A stretch of 9,019 nucleotides of DNA from an uncultured Ruminococcus sp. Lineage in GTDB: Bacteria; Bacillota; Clostridia; Oscillospirales; Acutalibacteraceae. The notes under the pieces were generated by a model. The model was not told where the DNA came from. It saw nothing but the letters and a program-made list of their open reading frames with translations, and ran no database searches. Every line of letters starts with the position of its first letter. Position 1 is the first letter of the stretch. The stretch spans positions 1-9,019 of the forward strand of contig USJJ01000036.1 in NCBI GenBank assembly GCA_900554995.1, given 5' to 3'. Positions 1 to 5,534 of this stretch are shown in pieces. The translations under genes and the position numbers were made by a program.

Positions 1-546
1 GTTTCCGATGAGGTGAAGCGTCTTTCGAGACTTGTAACCGGTATGCTGAATATGTCGAAGCTTGAGGCGGGCGAAATGCAGATAAATATGAAGCAGTTCG
101 ATATCAGTGCGGATATCTTCAAAACCCTGCTTTCGTTTGAGAGAAAGATTAACGATAAGAGCATCGAGATTGTCGGACTTGACAAGATGGAGAGTATGAC
201 CGTAAGCGCCGATGAGGATATGATGATGCAGGTAATCTATAATCTTATTGACAATGCCGTCAAGTTCACTCCGCAGAACGGCTACATCGAGTTCAAAACC
301 TACCGTGATAAGGAAAAGCTTTTTGTCAGCATCAAAAACAGCGGCGCAGGTATCGAGCGTGAGGAAGCGGACAAAATATTTGAGAGATTTTATAAGATCG
401 ACAAGTCAAGAAGCTATGACATCAAGGGTGCCGGTCTCGGACTTTATCTTGTGAAGAGCATTATCGAGCTACACGGCGGTCAGATCGTCTGCGACAGCAA
501 GGTAAACGAGTATACGGAATTTGTATTCTGGCTTCCAAACGTTTAA
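1..546 (+). CDS. Sensor histidine kinase, C-terminal part (5' end outside window)
   Basis: Membrane two-component sensor kinase that would phosphorylate a partner response regulator; only the last 181 residues are visible. The reading frame is open from base 1, so the true start lies upstream; the GTG at 13 is internal. Visible parts are the second helix of the dimerisation/phosphotransfer domain (VSDEVKRLSRLVTGML, then LEAGE) and a full HATPase_c domain. The N box NLIDNAVKF starts at codon 81, the G1 box NSGAGI at codon 113, the F box FERFYKID follows, and the G2 box GAGLGL is at codons 143-148. The phospho-accepting His, any HAMP and the sensor domain lie upstream and cannot be assessed. 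The usual Asp of the G1 box is Asn here; VanS-like kinases also have Asn, so this need not mean inactivity. It is followed after 131 nt by an HtrA protease gene on the same strand, which suggests an envelope-stress role (inference). The kinase call is firm; the signal is unknown. Confidence 0.95.
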   Translation, partial: VSDEVKRLSRLVTGMLNMSKLEAGEMQINMKQFDISADIFKTLLSFERKINDKSIEIVGLDKMESMTVSADEDMMMQVIYNLIDNAVKFTPQNGYIEFKTYRDKEKLFVSIKNSGAGIEREEADKIFERFYKIDKSRSYDIKGAGLGLYLVKSIIELHGGQIVCDSKVNEYTEFVFWLPNV

Positions 547-552
547 TTTTTG

Positions 553-581
553 TTTACAATTTATAAAAACCGTCTTAAAAA
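553..581 (+). promoter_or_regulatory. Possible promoter for the HtrA gene
   Basis: TTTACA at 553-558 is followed after 17 nt by TAAAAA at 576-581. A second -10-like TATACT lies at 590-595 without a good -35. Either could drive the protease gene independently of the kinase. The match is modest and the protease may also be read through from the kinase, since no clear terminator is seen in this gap. Confidence 0.35.
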
Positions 582-615
582 GCGGGGTTTATACTGTAAG
601 CAACATAAGAAAACA

Positions 616-659
616 CCGATCGGTTAAGCAAAAAAATCAGTGATCGGATGTTTAATCCG
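616..659 (+). promoter_or_regulatory. Overlapping dyads in the HtrA leader
   Basis: CCGATC (616-621) can pair with GATCGG (642-647), and CGGAT (645-649) can pair with ATCCG (655-659) just before the ribosome binding site. The two pairings share bases 645-647, so both cannot form fully at once. This may be a regulator binding site, an RNA structure affecting translation, or chance. Confidence 0.3.
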
Positions 660-663
660 TAAC

Positions 664-680
664 AGGAGGAATATTTTATG
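664..680 (+). promoter_or_regulatory. Ribosome binding site fixing the HtrA start
   Basis: A perfect AGGAGG at 664-669 lies 8 nt before the ATG at 678, which fixes the start codon. Confidence 0.9.
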
Positions 681-2240
681 AGTGACGAAAACAGATATTA
701 TGGGACACAGGAAAATCCTGAATCTGCCGAAAACAGCTCGGCGGAAAACACGCAGAGCGAACCCGAAAAGGTATACGGCGAGCCGGTAGACAACGGCAAT
801 CGGTCGGAATACGGTAATTATAACGATTTCAGCAGATACAACGACAGCGTTGACGGTTCACAGAAAGAGTCACCGTACAGCCCTTACAATTCACAACCCT
901 ATGAGGAAAGCAAAACGAACAATACTCAGCAGGCGAACGATTATTACAGTCAGCAGTACGCAAAGACAATGAACGAGGTTCCCGCAAAGAAAAAAAGCAA
1001 GGGCTTCAAGGGTTTTGTGATTGCACTTGTTGCGGTCGTTGTATGCGTTGCAATTGTTCTCGGCGTTTATCCGCTGGTTAAAAAGAGCAGTAGCAAGACA
1101 ACCGAAACCGGAGATTCAACACAGCTTACGCTCAGCGAAACACCGACGGCTAAGAACACCTCTAATGTACCATCAAGTGAGGACATTGCCGCAAAGGCGG
1201 AGAAATTCAACGTCGGCATCAAGCTCTACGGTCAGTCGCAGTCGATCTTCTCGTCGTCATCGAAAAATTCTCTTGTCGGCGAGGGCTCGGGTATCATAAT
1301 GGGCGAGGACAGCTCAAAAAAATATACCTATATTGTTACCTGCGCACACGTTATCAGCGAGGTTAAAACCTCGGGCTACACAATGACCGTTACCGATTAC
1401 GAGGGCAACAATTACGACGGTATTCTCGTCGGCTACGACTCAAAGACTGATGTCGGAGTTATCAAAATTCAGAAAACCGGTCTTACCGCCGCAGAGTTCG
1501 GCAATTCAACAACTCTGAAAAAAGGCCAGACAGTTTATGCTATCGGTAATCCCGGCGGCTCCGAATTCTTCGGTTCGTTTACAAAAGGTATGGTTTCAGC
1601 AATTGACAGACCGATCAGCAGTGAGAGCGGATATGAAATGAAATGTATTCAGCACACAACTCCGATCAATTCGGGTAACTCGGGCGGAGCGCTGATGAAC
1701 GAATTCGGTCAGGTTATCGGCATCAACTCTTCAAAGATTGTCAGCACCGGCTACGAGGGAATGGCATTCGCAATTCCGATCTCGGACGCCAAGGAAATAA
1801 TCGACGATATTATAGCAAACGGTTATGTCACAGACAGACCGAAGCTCGGCATCTCATATGCGGCGGCTGAAAAATATCAGCAGTACGCAATGGTAGTTAA
1901 GCTCAAGGATCTCCCGAGCGGCTCTCTTGTAATCGCATCAATCAACAGCGACAGCTCCCTTGCAAACAGCAAGGTAAAGGTCGGTGACCTTATCATCGGC
2001 GTCAACGGTGAAAAGCTCGATACTGCAGATGTTCTCCTTGACAAGATCGAGAACGGCAAGGTCGGCGACAAGCTGAAGCTCGAGATTTGCAGGATCAATT
2101 CGGATTACTCGGTCGACACGTTTACGGTTGAAGCAACCCTCGTTGAGGACACGGGCACATCGAGCGAAACCGAAACAACAACTCAGAATCAGCAGCAGAA
2201 TGACTACGATTGGGGTCAGTTCTTCGGCAGCGGATATTAA
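678..2240 (+). CDS. htrA: Membrane-anchored HtrA/DegP-like trypsin-type serine protease with PDZ domain
   Basis: Surface protease of the HtrA family, which degrades misfolded exported proteins at the outer face of the membrane. The 520 residues run as follows: a polar, Asn/Ser/Tyr/Glu-rich cytoplasmic tail (1-103); a basic stretch (KKKSKGFKG); one membrane helix about 112-134; a Ser/Thr-rich linker to about 170; a trypsin-like domain about 175-380; a PDZ domain about 388-488; and a Thr/Gln/Asn-rich end finishing in DYDWGQFFGSGY. The catalytic triad is complete: His224 in TCAHV, Asp258 in KTDVGV, and Ser335 in NSGNSGGAL. With no cleavable signal peptide and an internal helix after basic residues, the protein should be anchored N-in with the protease outside. 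The start is fixed by AGGAGG 8 nt upstream. It lies just downstream of a sensor kinase on the same strand, as in CssRS/HtrA-type stress systems (inference). The family call is very firm; substrates are unknown. Confidence 0.96.
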   Translation: MSDENRYYGTQENPESAENSSAENTQSEPEKVYGEPVDNGNRSEYGNYNDFSRYNDSVDGSQKESPYSPYNSQPYEESKTNNTQQANDYYSQQYAKTMNEVPAKKKSKGFKGFVIALVAVVVCVAIVLGVYPLVKKSSSKTTETGDSTQLTLSETPTAKNTSNVPSSEDIAAKAEKFNVGIKLYGQSQSIFSSSSKNSLVGEGSGIIMGEDSSKKYTYIVTCAHVISEVKTSGYTMTVTDYEGNNYDGILVGYDSKTDVGVIKIQKTGLTAAEFGNSTTLKKGQTVYAIGNPGGSEFFGSFTKGMVSAIDRPISSESGYEMKCIQHTTPINSGNSGGALMNEFGQVIGINSSKIVSTGYEGMAFAIPISDAKEIIDDIIANGYVTDRPKLGISYAAAEKYQQYAMVVKLKDLPSGSLVIASINSDSSLANSKVKVGDLIIGVNGEKLDTADVLLDKIENGKVGDKLKLEICRINSDYSVDTFTVEATLVEDTGTSSETETTTQNQQQNDYDWGQFFGSGY

Positions 2241-2263
2241 TAAAATCAAACAGCAAATTACGG

Positions 2264-2289
2264 AGGAGTTCGGGTTTTACCGGGCTCCT
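2264..2289 (+). terminator. Hairpin after the HtrA gene, probable terminator
   Basis: AGGAGTTCGG (2264-2273) pairs with CCGGGCTCCT (2280-2289) around a 6-nt loop: 10 base pairs including two G-U. It starts 24 nt after the stop codon. The following bases (TGCCTTTGGTT) are only partly T-rich, so termination may be incomplete or the hairpin may protect the transcript end. Confidence 0.5.
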
Positions 2290-2387
2290 TGCCTTTGGTT
2301 AAAATGACAACAGATTTCCAAAATATAGTGTTTGAAAGCCTCTTTGACACGGTTGTTATCAATATTTGGTGATTTTTCACAAGGGGT

Positions 2388-2424
2388 AATGATGGTAAAA
2401 ATTAGTTTTACTTCGTCATTTTTT
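2388..2424 (+). terminator. Intrinsic terminator-like hairpin with T run
   Basis: AATGATGGTAAAA (2388-2400) pairs with TTTTAC (2406-2411) and CGTCATT (2414-2420). This gives a 13-bp stem (one G-U) with a 2-nt bulge and a 5-nt loop, and the arm runs into TTTT (TT of the arm plus 2421-2424). It may be the main or back-up terminator of the HtrA transcript, about 150 nt past the stop codon, or may end an uncharacterised short transcript. Confidence 0.6.
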
Positions 2425-2457
2425 ATAAAATAATTTTCTTATCAACCTCATTTTGAA

Positions 2458-2500
2458 AAGATTTTTCAAAAAATATGCTCAAAAGGGTTGAAAAAATCTT
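2458..2500. repeat. Inverted repeat overlapping the operon promoter
   Basis: AAGATTTTTCAA (2458-2469) matches the reverse complement of TTGAAAAAATCTT (2488-2500) except for one extra base, with an 18-nt gap. The right arm contains the -35 hexamer of the promoter before the CdaR/PucR-type regulator, so it is placed like an operator. It is AT-rich, so chance cannot be excluded. Confidence 0.45.
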
Positions 2501-2516
2501 CTGAATTGTGTAAAAT
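2488..2516 (+). promoter_or_regulatory. Sigma-A-like promoter for the regulator-ftsEX-hydrolase operon
   Basis: TTGAAA (2488-2493), a 17-nt spacer, and TAAAAT (2511-2516). Transcription would begin near 2523, giving a leader of about 100 nt. No other promoter of similar quality was seen before the first gene, and gene spacing downstream suggests one transcript to 6900. Confidence 0.65.
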
Positions 2517-2554
2517 GTATATGTTTAGATTGGCATTTTGTATAAACCTGCCTA

Positions 2555-2575
2555 AAATGATCCTGTCGGTCATTT
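2555..2575 (+). promoter_or_regulatory. Small hairpin in the operon leader
   Basis: AAATGATC (2555-2562) pairs with GGTCATTT (2568-2575) allowing one G-U: 8 bp with a 5-nt loop, inside the predicted 5' untranslated RNA. It lacks a T run, so it is not a terminator. Role unknown. Confidence 0.35.
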
Positions 2576-2608
2576 AAAAGTGCTAATGATGAAGTGAAAA
2601 ACAAGCGT

Positions 2609-2624
2609 GAGGAGAGATAATATG
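2609..2624 (+). promoter_or_regulatory. Ribosome binding site deciding the regulator start
   Basis: GAGGAG (2609-2614) is 7 nt before ATG 2622. An upstream in-frame GTG at 2607 overlaps this site and is therefore not the likely start. Confidence 0.85.
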
Positions 2625-3707
2625 TCAAACAGACTTTTTCAGGGCGTTATCCATCAGATGAGGAGCGCAATCGACAGAACCATAGGAATTATTGATGAAA
2701 CCGGTACGATTATTTCATGCAGTGAGCTGGGAAGAATCGGTGAGGTTGTGCCCACGGCTGCGGCAAGTGCATTTATGGACACAGAGGCTTGCGTTGTTGA
2801 CGGCTGTACTTACAAGACCTTCGGCAACCAGATTCACCCGGAGTATGCCGTTTTTGTTGACGGCGACGACGAGCTTGCCGAGAAGTACACCAACATAAGC
2901 GCAGTTGCGCTGAGTAATCTCAAGCAGTATTTTGATGAGAAATATGACAGAAACAATTTCATAAAGAATGTTATTCTCGACAACATTCTTCCCGGAGACA
3001 TCTATCTAAAGGCCCGTGAGCTCCGTTTCAATAACGACGCAACACGTGCGGTTCTTCTTATCAGAATCCCGAACCAGACCGATGTTTCCGCATATGATAT
3101 CGTCCAGAATCTTTTTCCGGACAAGTCCAAGGACTTCGTTGTAAGCATCAACGAGACCGATATTGCGCTTGTTAAGGAAGTTAAGAGCAACATAGAGTCA
3201 AAGGATCTTGAAAAGCTTGCACGTTCAATTGCCGATTCGCTTTCAACCGAGCTTTACGTTCATTCGGTAATCGGCATCGGAACAACCGTTGCGGGCATCA
3301 AGGAGCTTGCACGTTCATTCAAGGAGGCTCAGATCTCTCTTGAAGTCGGCAAGGTATTTGACAATGAAAAGACCATCGTAAGCTATGACAGCCTCGGTAT
3401 TGCAAGACTTATTTATCAGCTCCCGACAACTCTTTGCGAGCTGTTCCTGCACGAGGTGTTCAAGCGCGGATCAATTGAAAGCCTTGATCAGGAGACTCTC
3501 TTCACAATTCAGAAGTTCTTTGAGAACAACCTCAACGTCAGCGAGACGTCAAGAAAGCTGTTCGTTCACAGAAATACGCTTGTTTACCGTCTTGAAAAGA
3601 TCAAGAAGATTACAGGTCTTGACCTCAGAGAGTTTGACGACGCTATCGTATTCAAAGTCGCTCTTATGGTAAAGAGATATCTTGATGCCAATCCGATCAA
3701 ATACTGA
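2622..3707 (+). CDS. CdaR/PucR-type helix-turn-helix transcriptional regulator
   Basis: Predicted cytoplasmic DNA-binding regulator of 361 residues. The C-terminal part (about 293-350) is a PucR-type HTH domain: LNVSETSRKLFVHRNTLVYR (304-323), followed by LEKIKKITGLDL. This matches the family pattern in which an enhancer-like helix is followed by HRNTLxYRLxKI. The N-terminal part (about 10-100) looks like a small sensing domain with IGIIDETGTII and SELGRIGE, resembling the N-terminal region of CdaR (diacid recognition). The middle (about 140-260) resembles the GGDEF-like domain found in this family. There are no membrane segments. ATG 2622 is chosen over GTG 2607 because the Shine-Dalgarno overlaps the GTG. 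ftsE follows after 25 nt, so the gene is probably co-transcribed with ftsEX. The effector is unknown, and a sugar-diacid role should not be assumed. It may control its own operon through the dyad at the promoter (inference). Confidence 0.87.
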   Translation: MSNRLFQGVIHQMRSAIDRTIGIIDETGTIISCSELGRIGEVVPTAAASAFMDTEACVVDGCTYKTFGNQIHPEYAVFVDGDDELAEKYTNISAVALSNLKQYFDEKYDRNNFIKNVILDNILPGDIYLKARELRFNNDATRAVLLIRIPNQTDVSAYDIVQNLFPDKSKDFVVSINETDIALVKEVKSNIESKDLEKLARSIADSLSTELYVHSVIGIGTTVAGIKELARSFKEAQISLEVGKVFDNEKTIVSYDSLGIARLIYQLPTTLCELFLHEVFKRGSIESLDQETLFTIQKFFENNLNVSETSRKLFVHRNTLVYRLEKIKKITGLDLREFDDAIVFKVALMVKRYLDANPIKY

Positions 3708-3732
3708 TTTGCAACTTTAAGGAAAGATAACA

Positions 3733-4611
3733 ATGATTGATTTCAAAAACGTATCCAAGGTATACGATAACGGAACCAAGGCTCTGCAAAACGTCAATAT
3801 CCATATTGACAAGGGCGAGTTCGTTTTCGTTGTCGGAGCTTCGGGAGCAGGAAAAAGTACGTTCCTCAAGCTGATTATGCGTGAGGAAGTGCCGTCGTCG
3901 GGAACGATTGTGATTAAAGGCTATAATCTCAACGAGATGAAGAAAAAGCAGATCCCGTACTTTCGCAGAAATATGGGAATCGTTTTCCAGGATTTCAGAC
4001 TTATTCCCACGATGACGGTTTATGATAATGTTGCGTTCGCAATGAGAGTTGTCGGCGCACGTGAAAAGGATATCAGAAAAAGAGTTCCTTACGTTATTAA
4101 TATTGTCGGACTTTCCGCCAAGGCGAGAAATTATCCGAATGAGCTTTCGGGTGGCGAGCAGCAGAGAGTTGCGCTTGCCCGTGCGCTTGCAAACAATGCG
4201 GACATAATCATTGCCGATGAGCCGACGGGTAACGTCGATCCTCAGATGTCGCTTGAAATTGTTGAGCTTCTGACAAGGCTTAATGAGGCAGGCACAACGG
4301 TTATTATGGTTACTCATGCTCACGATCTTGTCAAGATGTTTGACAAGCGTGTTATCACCCTCAAGGGTGGCGAGGTCGTTGCCGACGGTATGATCGAAAA
4401 CGGCGAGCTCCCCGAGCAGTCTGCAGCTCACCTCAATCTTGAAAAGCAGACTATGGAGGAAAAATATTCCACAAAGGAAGAGCCTCAGGAAAGAAACAAG
4501 GAGAAAGAAGAAAAGGTTGACGAAAAGTTCCTTGACGCTATAATCAGCGACACGGATTCTTACCGCATTTACATTGAACAGGATTCGGAAAAGGACGGTG
4601 AGGATCAATGA
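3733..4611 (+). CDS. ftsE: FtsE, ATPase of the FtsEX cell-division ABC complex
   Basis: Cytoplasmic nucleotide-binding subunit that, with FtsX, passes ATP-driven shape changes across the membrane to a peptidoglycan hydrolase. All ABC motifs are intact: Walker A GASGAGKST (35-43), Q-loop Gln86, signature LSGGEQQR (138-145), Walker B ending in Asp162-Glu163, D-loop GNVD (166-169) and switch His195. FtsE proteins are usually about 230 residues. This one has 292, with a charged Glu/Lys-rich tail from about residue 228. The ribosome binding site is weak (AAGGA, 3719-3723, 9 nt before ATG). The stop overlaps the ftsX start by ATGA, suggesting coupled translation. Neighbouring ftsX and a coiled-coil hydrolase separate it from LolD/MacB-type ATPases with similar motifs. 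Confidence 0.96.
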   Translation: MIDFKNVSKVYDNGTKALQNVNIHIDKGEFVFVVGASGAGKSTFLKLIMREEVPSSGTIVIKGYNLNEMKKKQIPYFRRNMGIVFQDFRLIPTMTVYDNVAFAMRVVGAREKDIRKRVPYVINIVGLSAKARNYPNELSGGEQQRVALARALANNADIIIADEPTGNVDPQMSLEIVELLTRLNEAGTTVIMVTHAHDLVKMFDKRVITLKGGEVVADGMIENGELPEQSAAHLNLEKQTMEEKYSTKEEPQERNKEKEEKVDEKFLDAIISDTDSYRIYIEQDSEKDGEDQ

Positions 4612-5534
4612 AGAAAAGAGGACGTTTGGGTTACCTCACCAAAGAGGGATTCAGAAATATAAGAGTTAACCATCTTATGTCAATTGCTTCAATCGCCGTG
4701 CTGATGTCCTGTCTTGTTATGATGGGCGCCGCATTTATGGTTATCGTTAACGTAAACAACGTTATGAGCGAGATTGAAAGCCAGAATGTTGTTATGGTTT
4801 ACCTCAAGGATGAGGTGAAGGGTGAGGGTATCACGGAAATGCGTGAAAAGATTACCCTCATGCAGAATGTTAAAAAATGTGAGTTCGTTGATAAGGACAC
4901 GGCTTTCAAGCAGCAGCTTGACGAGCTCGGCACGGACGCAACCTATTTTGACGGAGTTGACAATCCGCTCCCCGATCTTTTCAAGGTCTCGATAAGCGAT
5001 ATGACAAAATTTGATCAAACCGTTTCCGAGCTGCAAAAAATTGACGGAGTTGATTCGGTTCGTGATAACAGAGATATCGCTCAGACTCTTGTAAGAATCA
5101 GACGTGCGATTTTCTATGTAAGTATCGGCGTCATTGCCGTTCTGCTTCTCATCTCTCTGTTTATCATCGCAAATACGGTTCGTATCACGATGTACAGCAG
5201 GAGACTTGAGATCAATATTATGAAGTCGGTAGGTGCGACAAACTGGTTCATACGCTGGCCGTTTATGGTCGAGGGTATGGTTCTCGGTGCGATATCGGGT
5301 ATACTTTCCCTTGCGATCGTTTGGGGCGTGTACAGGCTTATTCAGCCGTCGGTATCGTCAATGCTTGCAATGGTAAGCAGGAGCTTTACCATCGTGCCGT
5401 TCCTTGATTACATTGTTTATCTTCTTGTCGCATTCCTTGCGATAGGAATCGTTTCCGGAGGTATCGGAAGTCTTATTTCAATTCAGAAGTACCTCAAGGA
5501 GCGTGGAGGAGTTGTTTATGAAGAAGCTGAATAA
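4608..5534 (+). CDS. ftsX: FtsX, membrane subunit of the FtsEX complex
   Basis: Polytopic membrane protein of 308 residues that works with FtsE to activate an extracellular cell-wall hydrolase. The layout is typical: a short basic cytoplasmic start, TM1 about 25-48, a large outer domain about 49-165, TM2 about 167-190, TM3 about 219-243 and TM4 about 265-290. The family hallmark RLEINIMKSVGATNWFIRWP (199-218) lies in the cytoplasmic loop between TM2 and TM3, where FtsE contacts are expected. The start ATG overlaps the ftsE stop (ATGA at 4608-4611). The 3' end overlaps the next gene by 17 nt, and the ribosome binding site of that gene lies inside ftsX. The outer domain is where the coiled coil of the downstream hydrolase would dock (family knowledge). 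Confidence 0.95.
   Translation: MKKRGRLGYLTKEGFRNIRVNHLMSIASIAVLMSCLVMMGAAFMVIVNVNNVMSEIESQNVVMVYLKDEVKGEGITEMREKITLMQNVKKCEFVDKDTAFKQQLDELGTDATYFDGVDNPLPDLFKVSISDMTKFDQTVSELQKIDGVDSVRDNRDIAQTLVRIRRAIFYVSIGVIAVLLLISLFIIANTVRITMYSRRLEINIMKSVGATNWFIRWPFMVEGMVLGAISGILSLAIVWGVYRLIQPSVSSMLAMVSRSFTIVPFLDYIVYLLVAFLAIGIVSGGIGSLISIQKYLKERGGVVYEEAE
5505..5520 (+). promoter_or_regulatory. Ribosome binding site of the hydrolase, inside ftsX
   Basis: GGAGGAG (5505-5511) lies 6 nt before ATG 5518 while still within ftsX codons. A GTG at 5503 in the same frame is too close to this site to be the start. The arrangement favours linked synthesis of FtsX and its hydrolase partner. Confidence 0.85.

Larger units (their letters stand above)
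2241..2621. other. 380-nt intergenic region without a supported gene
   Basis: Lies between the HtrA stop codon and the start of the regulator. It is AT-rich and holds two terminator-like hairpins (2264-2289, 2388-2424), an inverted repeat (2458-2500), a promoter (2488-2516), a leader hairpin (2555-2575) and a ribosome binding site (2609-2614). The only short open frame noted starts at ATG 2304 (22 codons), has no Shine-Dalgarno sequence and is not called. No known riboswitch or tRNA was recognised. Confidence 0.8.

Noticed and set aside
567..590. AAACC...GGTTT hairpin as a terminator after the histidine kinase
   Set aside because: The stem has only 5 bp, the loop is 14 nt, and no T run follows.
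2304..2372. 22-codon open frame (ATG to TGA) ending in a Trp codon just before a terminator-like hairpin, resembling an attenuator leader peptide
   Set aside because: No Shine-Dalgarno sequence lies in front of the ATG, there is only one Trp codon, and no tryptophan biosynthesis gene follows.
2531..2546. TTGGCATTTTGTATAA resembling a sigma-54 promoter (TGGCAC-N5-TTGCA)
   Set aside because: The -12 TGC element is missing, and a good sigma-A-like promoter lies just upstream.
3697..4608. Long minus-strand open frame of 303 codons opposite ftsE
   Set aside because: It is a shadow of ftsE: the plus-strand frame has all ABC motifs, while the minus frame shows no recognisable domain and a composition typical of antisense reading.
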